Assembly (NCBI GenBank): GCA_964392085.1
Contig: CAYMOV010000002.1
Span: 1 to 64,000 of the forward strand
From: CAYMOV01 sp964392085
GTDB taxonomy: Bacteria > Oederibacteriota > Muellerivitia > Muellerivitales > Muellerivitaceae
Direction: 5' to 3'
DNA length: 64,000 bases
Position 1 is the first letter of the stretch. Each line of letters starts with the position of its first letter. The position numbers and the translations under genes are program-made. Positions 8,071 through 16,045 of this stretch are shown here, one piece after another. The notes under the pieces were generated by a model. It was not told where the DNA came from. It ran no database searches and saw only the letters and a program-made list of their open reading frames with translations.

Positions 8071-10461
8071 TTGAAGTCCAACATCCCCCCACGCTCCCCG
8101 AAACGCCCCTGGGGCTTCCGGCTCGTCATCGCGTCGGCGCTGTTGGCGTTAGGCCCGATCCCGAAGGCCCGTGCCCTCGACCTGCGCCTGGACGAGGACG
8201 CCTGGGCCCTGGGGATGGGTGACGCGGCGGCCGCCTCCGCGGGTGGCACCCACGCGGCGCTCATCAACCCCGCGGGGATCGCCCGGGCCACGGTGCCCAT
8301 GGCCCAGCTGGGCGGGGTCTTCCGCCAGGCGCCCTCTACCTCCGGGGGCAACCTCACCCTCCTTTATCCCACGCCGGACGGAACCACTTTCGGGTTGACC
8401 CTGATGCAGGACGGCGCCTCAGGGGCCAACCAGAACCGTTTGTTGGGCCTCGAACTGGGGCTACCCCTCCAATCCAACCACGACCTACTGGCGGGTTTTT
8501 CCATCAAGTCCATCGACACGCGCATCGCGGGCCCGGGTTCCCCCGGGGCCCACGGCCTGGCGCTCGACATGGGGCTGGACTACGACGACCGCTTACCGAA
8601 CGGGGACGCCCTGTCCTTCGGCCTCGTGGCCAAAAACATCACCGGCTCGGTCCGGGTGGACCCGGGGTATGACGAGGACGTGTCGCGGTCCTTCATCTTC
8701 GCCGTGGCCTACCAGGACGTCCCCCGGATGCGGGTGGAGGTGGACTATGAGGCGGTGGACCGCACGCTTTCGGCCACCGCGCTCAAGAGCCGCCTGAAGC
8801 TGGGGGTGGAACGCTTCTTGGCGGACCGCCGGTACTCGGCTCGGGTCGGTTGGGACGACGTCCTCAATGGGGACGGTTTCTTCACCCTGGGAGGCGGCTA
8901 CCACCCGAACAAACCCTACGAGGTGCAGGCCGCCTTCGGGGTTTCCGAGAAGAACACCAAACTGATGGGATCGTTGTCCGTCGTCTACCGGTTGGACGAG
9001 TGGCGTGGCCGGGATCGGGTCGGGGAAAAGGCCGGTGAGATCCAGATCGGGGATGGCGAGGAACCGACTGGGACGGCCGTGCCCACACCCACCCGGGTCG
9101 CCGGCCGTCCGGTCTCGGGCGTCCCGCTCCGGAAACTGCAATTCTCGGTGTCCCCACCCGTTTTTTCGCCGAACGGCGACGGCCAAGCCGATACCACGAC
9201 GATTTCCCTGATCGGGGCCCGCCCCGACGGGATCGCCCGTTGGGAGGTCGAGTTCCTCCAGCTGCCCGGCAAGTCGGCCGTGAAACGGTTCGACGGCAAC
9301 GGCCCGCCGCCGCCGATGTTCGTTTGGGACGGCTCGGATGACGCCGGCAAGACGGTCAAGGACGGTCGGTTCGAGGTGGTCCTGCGCACCTATGACCCCG
9401 AGGGGGCCTTGGGGTCGGAGGACCTCCAGCCGGTCGAGGTCCGGTCCGCCCAGGTCAACCTCGCCCTTTCCGCCGAACCGCCCGTCTTCTCCCCAAACCG
9501 CGACGGCGTGAAGGACCGGGTGACGTTCAAGCTCTCGGGCGACCCCGGGATCCCCGTGGCGGCCTGGGAACTGGAGATCAGCGACGCGGCCAGCGAGAAG
9601 GTGGTCTACAGCGTCCGGGGGAAGGGCAAGCTCCCGAAACGGGTCCGCTGGGACGGCCTAGACCGGGACGGCCAATCGGCTCCCGACGCGGTCTACATGG
9701 CCTTGATGACGGCCGAGGACAAGGTGGGGAACCCCCTGAAGACCTCCGGCGTCAAGTTCACCCTCGACACCACGGCGCCGATCCTGTCCTTCAAACCGGA
9801 TCACACGCTCGTCAGCTTCGACGCCAAACCCCTGAGGGCCGACCTGGAGGCCACGGACCGCAATGGGATCGCATCCTGGAAAGTCATGGCGCTCGACGAA
9901 AAGGGCCGCGCTTTCCGGACGGCGACGGGCGTGGGCGAGCCCCCCGCGGTTTGGACCTGGAACGGGGAAGGGGACCAAGGGGGCGCCACCCGCGCGGTTC
10001 CCGGCGACTATTTCCAACTGGCCTTCGAGGCGCAGGACGTGGCCGGGAACAGGGCCCGGACCGGCCCGGTGGGGCTCCAAGTGGACCAGGGCGCCTCCGC
10101 CGGCACCCAACAAATGAGCCTGAACCTCGCCACGATCTTCTTCGCGGAAGGGACCAGTGTCATCGACGCCGACGGTCTCAAGGACCTCCGGGGCGCGGTC
10201 GAATCGATCCGGCCTTACCTCACCAAGAGCGTCCTGGGCATCAAGGGCTACACCTCCCCGGACGAGTCCGGAGACACGGTCCAACTGTCCCACGCCCGCG
10301 CCGCGGCGGTCCGGGACTTCCTGGCGAAGGAACTCAAGCTGGAACCGGGAAAGATCACGGCCATCGGCCTCTCGGGCCGTGACCCCCTGGCTACGCCCGC
10401 CGGTAAGGCTCCCAACGAGAAACAGCGCCGGGCGGTGGTGACCCTTTACACCACCCAATAG
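8071..10461 (+). CDS. PorV/UPF0164-like barrel fused to Ig-like repeats and an OmpA domain
   Basis: A 796-residue exported protein starting at TTG with GAGG upstream. After a signal peptide (cleavage near ALGPIPKARA), residues about 37-315 look like a PorV/UPF0164 outer-membrane barrel (LGMGDAAAA, ALINPAGIA near the start). Two clear FlgD-type Ig modules open with PPVFSPNGDG near residue 362 and PPVFSPNRDG near 470. A third opens near residue 568. Residues about 690-796 are an OmpA-like peptidoglycan-binding domain (FFAEGTSVID; HARAAAVRDFL; EKQRRAVVTL). The layout would tie a barrel to the cell wall through a jointed periplasmic arm. YggT precedes it by 34 bases. Confidence 0.8.
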   Translation: MKSNIPPRSPKRPWGFRLVIASALLALGPIPKARALDLRLDEDAWALGMGDAAAASAGGTHAALINPAGIARATVPMAQLGGVFRQAPSTSGGNLTLLYPTPDGTTFGLTLMQDGASGANQNRLLGLELGLPLQSNHDLLAGFSIKSIDTRIAGPGSPGAHGLALDMGLDYDDRLPNGDALSFGLVAKNITGSVRVDPGYDEDVSRSFIFAVAYQDVPRMRVEVDYEAVDRTLSATALKSRLKLGVERFLADRRYSARVGWDDVLNGDGFFTLGGGYHPNKPYEVQAAFGVSEKNTKLMGSLSVVYRLDEWRGRDRVGEKAGEIQIGDGEEPTGTAVPTPTRVAGRPVSGVPLRKLQFSVSPPVFSPNGDGQADTTTISLIGARPDGIARWEVEFLQLPGKSAVKRFDGNGPPPPMFVWDGSDDAGKTVKDGRFEVVLRTYDPEGALGSEDLQPVEVRSAQVNLALSAEPPVFSPNRDGVKDRVTFKLSGDPGIPVAAWELEISDAASEKVVYSVRGKGKLPKRVRWDGLDRDGQSAPDAVYMALMTAEDKVGNPLKTSGVKFTLDTTAPILSFKPDHTLVSFDAKPLRADLEATDRNGIASWKVMALDEKGRAFRTATGVGEPPAVWTWNGEGDQGGATRAVPGDYFQLAFEAQDVAGNRARTGPVGLQVDQGASAGTQQMSLNLATIFFAEGTSVIDADGLKDLRGAVESIRPYLTKSVLGIKGYTSPDESGDTVQLSHARAAAVRDFLAKELKLEPGKITAIGLSGRDPLATPAGKAPNEKQRRAVVTLYTTQ

Positions 10462-10497
10462 GGCCTGGTGCACCCCGATAAGGCCGTCAAGCCCTGC

Positions 10498-10503
10498 TAT
10501 AAT
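10498..10503 (+). promoter_or_regulatory. Candidate -10 box for the ABC importer genes
   Basis: A perfect TATAAT lies 42 bases before the ATG of the binding-protein gene, in the gap after the barrel fusion gene. No good -35 hexamer stands 16-18 bases upstream, so the assignment is tentative. Confidence 0.4.
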
Positions 10504-10545
10504 GGCCGGACTTGAGCATCCGACCTTGGAGCGCAGCGGCCCCTT

Positions 10546-11865
10546 ATGAAGAAATTCATCCTCCTCACCGTGGCCGCGATCGCGGCCCTGCTCCTGAGCC
10601 AAAACCTGCTCCGACACAACCAGCGGCACCTCAAGGACATGACCAAGGTGCGCCTGGTCACCTGGAACGTCCCGCCCGCCTCCCTGCCGAAGGAACGCCA
10701 AATCTGGGATGAGACCGTCCGGCGGTTCGAGGATTCCCACTCCGACGTGGTGGTGGAGGGTTATGAGCGGGAGTACCGGCCTGAGGAGTTCATCGCGGTC
10801 ATGGCCGGCGGCAAGGGGCCCGACCTGGTGAAGGTGTGGGCCGGAGCCATCCCCACGCTCGTTTCCAAGGGCTTCCTGGCGTCCCTGAACCCCTACCTCG
10901 ACAAGTGGGACCAGAAGTACTTCATCGACCCGGTCTATTGGGAAAGCGTGAAGGTCGGCGACGGCGTCTACGGCGTCCCCGCGGACACAAACTTCCTCTT
11001 CCTCCTCTACCGCAAGGACCTCTTCCAGAAAGCCGGGTTGAACCCCGAGGGCCCGCCCGCCAACTGGGTGGAGTTGGTGGACGCCGCCAAAGTGTTGACC
11101 CGTCGCTCCCAGGGCGTTTACGGCCTGGGCCTGGTGCCCAAGACCTGGTATTTCCAGGATTTCGTTTGGCAGGCCGGCGGGGAAATGGTGCGGACCGACG
11201 CCGACGGGAAGGCCACCGCTGCCTTCGCCGAGCCGCCCGCGGTCCAGGCCCTCCAGTTCTGGAAGGACCTTCGCTGGAAATACGACGTCCTCCAGCCGAA
11301 TCCCTTGATGCGTGAGACCGAATTGCTCCATCTTTTCGCCCTCGGGAAGGTGGCCATGATCTTCGGGACGTCCGACCAGATCCCGGCCCTGGTGAACCGT
11401 TACGGGCTGGACCCCAACGTCTTCGGCATCGCCCCGCTTCCCGCCGGCCCGGCCCGGTCCGCCGCGCACCTCGGCGGCCAGGTCTACGTCCTGAACGCCT
11501 CCGACGACGCGGCCCACCGCCAGGCGGCCTGGGATTTCGTCCAGTTTGAGATGTCCCCGGGCAACCAACTCTGGAAATGGCAGAGGATGCAGGAGCTGAG
11601 GATGGTCATCGTGCCGGGGGAGTTCTCGGCCGCGGCCAAGATCGAGAACCTGCCGGGCTTCCAGATGGTCCAAAACGTGATGCAGACCGCCAAAATCGAG
11701 CCCCATGTTTCGGGATGGCCCCAGGTGAGGGACCTTTTGGATTCGGTGCCGCTCCAGCAGGTGATCCTGGATCCCACCGCGGACCCGGGCTCACTCCTTC
11801 TCTCCTACGCCAAGGAAGCGGACCGGCGTTTCCTCTCACCCGCGCCGGAGGCCAAACGCAAATGA
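10546..11865 (+). CDS. ABC transporter solute-binding protein, family 1 (sugar-type)
   Basis: The 439-residue protein has the extracellular solute-binding family 1 pattern. An N-terminal hydrophobic segment is followed by the first strand VRLVTWNVPP, a GKGPDLVKVWAG segment near residue 90, and the Trp/Tyr-rich sugar-binding segments of this family (YGLGLVPKTWYFQDFVW). Unlike most relatives in Gram-negatives it has no lipobox or clear signal-peptidase site, so it may stay membrane-anchored by residues 3-18. The two permease genes follow, so it should deliver a carbohydrate or similar solute to them. The substrate cannot be read from sequence. Confidence 0.88.
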   Translation: MKKFILLTVAAIAALLLSQNLLRHNQRHLKDMTKVRLVTWNVPPASLPKERQIWDETVRRFEDSHSDVVVEGYEREYRPEEFIAVMAGGKGPDLVKVWAGAIPTLVSKGFLASLNPYLDKWDQKYFIDPVYWESVKVGDGVYGVPADTNFLFLLYRKDLFQKAGLNPEGPPANWVELVDAAKVLTRRSQGVYGLGLVPKTWYFQDFVWQAGGEMVRTDADGKATAAFAEPPAVQALQFWKDLRWKYDVLQPNPLMRETELLHLFALGKVAMIFGTSDQIPALVNRYGLDPNVFGIAPLPAGPARSAAHLGGQVYVLNASDDAAHRQAAWDFVQFEMSPGNQLWKWQRMQELRMVIVPGEFSAAAKIENLPGFQMVQNVMQTAKIEPHVSGWPQVRDLLDSVPLQQVILDPTADPGSLLLSYAKEADRRFLSPAPEAKRK

Positions 11866-12039
11866 CGACCCGCGAAAAGAAAACCCTTTTCACCACCACC
11901 CGTCAGACTTCGTCAGAGGGCGTAAGCGAGTTCACCAAGACCACCAAGTTTGTAAATGAGCCGATCATTAACCTTTCCTTGGTGAACTTGGTGCTCCAAA
12001 CGTTAGTTTTTGGCTTCGTCTTGAAGGGGGAGGTGGGCC
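11866..12039. repeat. Inverted repeat between binding-protein and permease genes
   Basis: The 174-base gap contains TTCACCAAGACCACCAAG (11931-11948) and CTTGGTGAACTTGGTG (11978-11993), which form an imperfect hairpin. CACCACC stands before it at 11891. It resembles a diverged member of the CCACGGAGG-type family. GGGGGAGG near 12025-12031 is the ribosome-binding site of the next gene. Confidence 0.55.
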
Positions 12040-13314
12040 TTGGCTGACGAACTCAAGCCCTTCTCGATCTACGACGACGATGAGGAAAAGAAGCCCGCGC
12101 CGATCCCCAAGATCGAGCCCCAAGAATCATCGCTCAACCTGGAGATTGAGGATTCGCCGGGGTCCCAGGACGAGAGCCAACAACGCGCCTGGATGGACCA
12201 AATGGGCGGGGGGGGGCCCAGGATGGGCCAAATCCCCACGGGAAAGGATCCGGGGCCCAAAAGCGCGACCCGGGAGGCGTCCCCATTCCTCCATGGCGAA
12301 ACGACCGAGGACGTGGCCGAGCGATCCAAGGAACTGATCCGGAAGCGCCGGGACGAGGGGAAGATCCACGACCGACGCAAGACGGCTTCCATTTTCGACA
12401 AGCCCATCGAGCCGGACCGACCCATGGTCAAGGCCAAGGCGAAGTGGCACCCCCTGGCCCATTCCTGGCGGTCCTTTTGGTTCCTCTTCCCGGCCCTGGC
12501 GGCCTTCGGCCTGTTCTACCTTTACCCCACGATCAAGGGGTTTCAGGTCAGCTTGACGCATTTCAGCCCCTTGGGTGAAAGCGTGCCGGTGGGCTGGGCC
12601 AACTACCGACGGGCGTTTTCGGACGACCTATTCTGGCAGACCGTCGTGAACGCCACGGCGCTGACCTTCATTTCCATCGTCCTGGGGTTTTGGCCCCCCA
12701 TTTTCCTGGCGATCATCCTGAATGAGCTCAAACGCGGCAAGGCGGTCCTCCGGGTCCTGTTCCTGGTGCCGTTCGTGATCCCGGCGGTCCCGGCGGCCAA
12801 CCTGTGGAAGTGGATGTACGACGACGGGTATGGGGTCTTCAACGCGGTCCTTTCCCGGGCCCCGGGGACGGTTCCCGTGGGATGGCTGACGGACCCGCGT
12901 TGGGCCATGATCTCCATCACCCTGATGTTCGTCTGGAAGAACACCGGCTGGTTCATGATCATCTATTACGCGTTCCTCCAGAGCCTACCCGAGGAACGCT
13001 ACGAGGCCGCCGAGCTTGACGGCGCGGGGATATGGAAAAAGATCCGCCACATCACCCTGCCCCACCTGGCCCCGGCCATGGGCATGCTGTTGATCCTCCA
13101 GGTCCTCAGCGCCTTCCAGGTCTTCACCGAGGTGTACGTCATGACCAACGGCGGGCCGATGCAGTCCACCGAGGTGATCGGCACCTACATCTACAAGACC
13201 GCCTTCGGGCAGATGGACTTGGGGTACGCGGCGGCCATGGGGATGCTGATGTTCGCGGCCCTGTTCACCTTTTCCGCGGTCCGACTGGTTCAAACCAAGA
13301 AGACGGAGGCTTGA
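12040..13314 (+). CDS. Sugar ABC transporter permease (MalF/UgpA-like) with long hydrophilic N-terminus
   Basis: A TTG start preceded by GGAGG gives 424 residues. The first about 140 are hydrophilic, charged and probably disordered (for example EEKKPAPIPKIEPQES and RKRRDEGKIHDRRK). The six-helix permease follows from about residue 143. The EAA loop that contacts the ATPase is ERYEAAELDGAGIWKKI near residue 318. Permeases of this family are usually near 300 residues, so the extension is unusual. It pairs with the permease at 13319 and the binding protein at 10546. No ATP-binding subunit is nearby, so a shared MsmK/UgpC-type ATPase is presumably encoded elsewhere. Confidence 0.9.
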   Translation: MADELKPFSIYDDDEEKKPAPIPKIEPQESSLNLEIEDSPGSQDESQQRAWMDQMGGGGPRMGQIPTGKDPGPKSATREASPFLHGETTEDVAERSKELIRKRRDEGKIHDRRKTASIFDKPIEPDRPMVKAKAKWHPLAHSWRSFWFLFPALAAFGLFYLYPTIKGFQVSLTHFSPLGESVPVGWANYRRAFSDDLFWQTVVNATALTFISIVLGFWPPIFLAIILNELKRGKAVLRVLFLVPFVIPAVPAANLWKWMYDDGYGVFNAVLSRAPGTVPVGWLTDPRWAMISITLMFVWKNTGWFMIIYYAFLQSLPEERYEAAELDGAGIWKKIRHITLPHLAPAMGMLLILQVLSAFQVFTEVYVMTNGGPMQSTEVIGTYIYKTAFGQMDLGYAAAMGMLMFAALFTFSAVRLVQTKKTEA

Positions 13315-13318
13315 CGCC

Positions 13319-14230
13319 ATGGACAACGTCTTCGCGCGAAGTTCGGCTGGAAGGGGACTCCTGTCCTCCAAGGACCTCCGGGACCCCAAGGTGCGCCTCC
13401 TGTTGATGGGCGGGCGGGTCCTCCTTTGGGCGGCGGCGCTGGTCACGATGGCCCCGATCGCCTGGATGGTCTTGAGCTCCTTCCGCACGGCGTCGGAACT
13501 TTACGCGGTCCCCCAAGCCTATTGGCCCCAAGCCTTCAGCCTTGACAACTACGAGGCGGCGCTGAAATTGGTGCCCTTCGGCCTGTACGTGGTCAACAGC
13601 CTGATCCTCTGCCTGGGTTCGGTGCTGGGCCAAGTCTTGACGGCGGCCATGGCGGGTTATGCCCTATCGAAACTCCGGGTGAGGGGCGCCGGCGCCTGGA
13701 TGCTCCTGTTCCTCACCAGCCTGATGGTGCCGGTCGAGTTGTTGGTTCTGCCCCTTTACCTGATCATGAAGCATTTCCCCCTCGGGCCCGGGCACCCCGG
13801 CGTGAACCTTTTGGACAGCTACTGGGGCCTGATCCTTCCCTCGGTGTTCAGCGCCTTCGCGGTTTTCGTGGCCAAGGACGCCATGGATTCGGTGCCCTCG
13901 GAGATCCTCGACGCGGCCCGGATCGACGGGTGCGGGGAGATGAGGGTCTTCTGGAAGTTCGCCCTGCCGATGGTCAAGCCCGCCCTGGCGATCCTTGGGG
14001 TTTTCGCCTTCGTGACCAGCTGGAACAGCTTCTTTTGGCCCCTGATCGTCATCAACAACCCGGACTTTTACCCCCTGGTGCTCGGCGTTCAGAAGTTGAT
14101 CGATACCGGGGAGCCCCTCAACGTCGTGCTGGCGGCCCTCTCCTTGAGCACGATCCCCTCGTTGGTCCTTCTCATCCTGTTCCAACGGACCCTCATCCGG
14201 GGGATCGCCTATACGGGGCTTTTCGGTTAA
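13319..14230 (+). CDS. Sugar ABC transporter permease (MalG/UgpE-like)
   Basis: The 303-residue inner-membrane permease has about six membrane helices and the EAA motif SEILDAARIDGCGEMRVF near residue 193. The N-terminus WMVLSSFRTASELYAVP is typical of MalG-type proteins. It starts 4 bases after the partner permease and forms the translocation pore with it. The next gene begins on the base after its stop, suggesting one transcript. Confidence 0.93.
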   Translation: MDNVFARSSAGRGLLSSKDLRDPKVRLLLMGGRVLLWAAALVTMAPIAWMVLSSFRTASELYAVPQAYWPQAFSLDNYEAALKLVPFGLYVVNSLILCLGSVLGQVLTAAMAGYALSKLRVRGAGAWMLLFLTSLMVPVELLVLPLYLIMKHFPLGPGHPGVNLLDSYWGLILPSVFSAFAVFVAKDAMDSVPSEILDAARIDGCGEMRVFWKFALPMVKPALAILGVFAFVTSWNSFFWPLIVINNPDFYPLVLGVQKLIDTGEPLNVVLAALSLSTIPSLVLLILFQRTLIRGIAYTGLFG

Positions 14231-14821
14231 ATGAAGTCACGGCGAGCGGGGAAGATCCCCCTGAAAGAAGTGGTCCCTTGGGTCCGGGGACGGGTCCGAC
14301 CGGCCCGTTTCAGGCATATCCAGGGTGTCGTCCGGACGGCCAAGCGATTGGCCTCCCGTCACGGGTTGTCGCTTGAAAAGGCCGAGATGGCCGCCTGGTT
14401 CCACGATTGCGCGAAGGAGGAGACCCGGTCGGGGATGAGGGCACTGTTGCGGGGCACCCCCTTCCGGATGGACGCCTGGGAGCGTAGAATCCCGGCCCTC
14501 TGGCATCCCCACGCGGGGGCCGCGGCGGCGTGGAAGGTTTGGGGCCTGCGGGACCGCGAAACGTTGGACGCGATCCGTTGCCATACCCTGGGCAGAAGGC
14601 GGATGGGGCCCCTCGCCCAAGCGCTCTTCGTGGCCGATTACATCGAGCCGGGCCGCGATTTCCCGGGGGTTCGTGAAGCCCGCCGTCGGGCAGGCCGTTC
14701 GTTGAGGGAGGGCGTCCTCGCCAAGTGCGGAGGAACCCTCCGGCACCTGATCTCCCACGGCTTGGCCGTGCATCCGAGGCTCCTCGAAACTTGGAACGAC
14801 ACCCTTCAAACAAGACCTTGA
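14231..14821 (+). CDS. yqeK: HD-domain protein, YqeK-like (symmetrical Ap4A hydrolase family)
   Basis: The 196-residue protein carries the HD metal set in order: His in RFRHIQGV, His-Asp in WFHDCAKE, His residues in LWHPHAGAAAAW, His in AIRCHTLG, and Asp in LFVADYIEPGRDFPGV. The last segment is characteristic of YqeK, which cleaves diadenosine tetraphosphate and related nucleotides. In Firmicutes it sits beside rsfS and LytR-type genes. Here a LytR_C protein follows with a TTGA overlap, partly preserving that neighbourhood. The ATG directly follows the permease stop. Confidence 0.88.
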   Translation: MKSRRAGKIPLKEVVPWVRGRVRPARFRHIQGVVRTAKRLASRHGLSLEKAEMAAWFHDCAKEETRSGMRALLRGTPFRMDAWERRIPALWHPHAGAAAAWKVWGLRDRETLDAIRCHTLGRRRMGPLAQALFVADYIEPGRDFPGVREARRRAGRSLREGVLAKCGGTLRHLISHGLAVHPRLLETWNDTLQTRP

Positions 14822-15687
14822 CCCGTCCCGGGGGTCCTTGGAAACCCCTCTTGCTCCTGGCCGCCTTGGGGATCTTCACCGGGCTATCCCTCTCCCTGTT
14901 GGACCGCTCCCCATTGGGGGTCACGGTTTTCCGCGGGGGGGATCGGGCCCCGGTTTACCTGGTCCACCTGAACCTCGGGCGGCAAGAGTCCGATTCCGTC
15001 CCTGCCGACCTCACGGCGTCCCAAAGGCGGGAAGCGGCTGGGGCCATCCTGGCGGGGGACCGGACGGCCCTGGCCGAATTGGCCAGGACCCTCGGGACCC
15101 AGGGGCGCTTCGCCGCGGCGCCCGGTGAGGACGGCGATTGGCCCTGGTATTTCGGGGGGGGATTCCGGGCCCTTCCGGGCGGGCATCCCAACGGGTCTTG
15201 GCTGGATGGGTTCACCCCCATTGAACGCTTCACGCTGGCGTTGCTCGCGAAGCCCCCCCCGCCCCCGCCTTGGACCGGGACGAACGCTTCGAAGGTCGCG
15301 GAACAAGCCGCCCTCCAACCCGGAGTGACGCCCGTGACGGCCGCCTCCCCGGTCCCCCTGGGCACTCCGGGCCTCACCCCTCCGGTTCCCCTTCAGGTTG
15401 AAATCAGGAACGGTTGTGGTATTACTAATGCCGCCGATGTCGTGGCCCGGGCGGTCCAGGAAGCCGGCATGGTGGTGGTCAAGGTCGGGAACGCCCCGAA
15501 CTTCAAGTTCCGGAAGACCGTGGTGGACAGTTCCGTCGGGGTGCCGGTGGCCCTGGAGGACCTGTTAGGCAAAATGGGCCTCGACGATGGGGCGGTGCGC
15601 GAGGCCGAACACCCGGTGTCGGGTGTGGACGTGGTCATCACCGTCGGCCGGGATTACCGAAAGTTACGGGAGCGGCTTCATGACTGA
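14818..15687 (+). CDS. Membrane-anchored LytR_C-domain protein
   Basis: The TTG at 14818 overlaps the yqeK stop (TTGA) and opens just before a hydrophobic segment (LLLLAALGIFTGLSLSLL), so this start is preferred over an in-frame ATG at 14725 deep inside yqeK. The 289-residue product has a single N-terminal membrane anchor and a Pro-rich middle. A C-terminal LytR_C-type domain runs from about residue 194 (QVEIRNGCGITNAADVVARAV ... VDVVITVGRDY). The catalytic LytR/CpsA/Psr domain is absent, so it is not itself a ligase of that family. It is probably an extracytoplasmic partner whose role I cannot specify. Confidence 0.8.
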   Translation: MTRPGGPWKPLLLLAALGIFTGLSLSLLDRSPLGVTVFRGGDRAPVYLVHLNLGRQESDSVPADLTASQRREAAGAILAGDRTALAELARTLGTQGRFAAAPGEDGDWPWYFGGGFRALPGGHPNGSWLDGFTPIERFTLALLAKPPPPPPWTGTNASKVAEQAALQPGVTPVTAASPVPLGTPGLTPPVPLQVEIRNGCGITNAADVVARAVQEAGMVVVKVGNAPNFKFRKTVVDSSVGVPVALEDLLGKMGLDDGAVREAEHPVSGVDVVITVGRDYRKLRERLHD

Positions 15688-16042
15688 CGTGAAAGACAAG
15701 TCCCTGCTTCGGCAGGTCTTCCTCAACCCGACCTCGCGAAACCTATTGGCCCTCTGGTCGCTCCTCACCGGGACGACTTTTGACCTGAAACTGGTGGCCG
15801 ACCTGTTGGCCCTGACCGAGTCGGGTTTGGAGGCCAAAATCCAGACCTTGGCCGGGCTCGGGCTCATGCAGGTGGCCAGCCGAAGCACGGGGGAACGGGT
15901 GGTGAAGTTCCTCCCGGCGCCCTCGCCCGACCTGGCGGTCTCCATCCACGAGATGATGGAGGGACGGAAACGGGAATTCGAGAATCTCGAGTCCCGGGTC
16001 CGCTCCCAGCTCTACCTTTCCCTGTTGTCCTCCCCCGGCTGA
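15680..16042 (+). CDS. Small winged-helix-like protein of unknown function
   Basis: The 120-residue cytoplasmic protein starts at an ATG overlapping the previous gene by 8 bases. The pattern of helices followed by a two-strand wing (SGLEAKIQTLAGLGLMQVAS ... GERVVKFLPAP) resembles transcription-factor-type winged helices, and the C-terminal 40 residues look like a coiled helix. No specific family is recognised. argS starts 3 bases after its stop, so it is in the yqeK-argS unit. It could be a regulator or a protein-interaction module. Confidence 0.6.
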   Translation: MTDVKDKSLLRQVFLNPTSRNLLALWSLLTGTTFDLKLVADLLALTESGLEAKIQTLAGLGLMQVASRSTGERVVKFLPAPSPDLAVSIHEMMEGRKREFENLESRVRSQLYLSLLSSPG

Positions 16043-16045
16043 CCC

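Noticed and set aside
14725..14817. Earlier ATG start for the LytR_C protein inside yqeK
   Set aside because: It would add 31 residues unlike a signal or anchor and overlap yqeK by about 100 bases. The TTGA overlap at 14818 matches the coupling style of the neighbouring genes.
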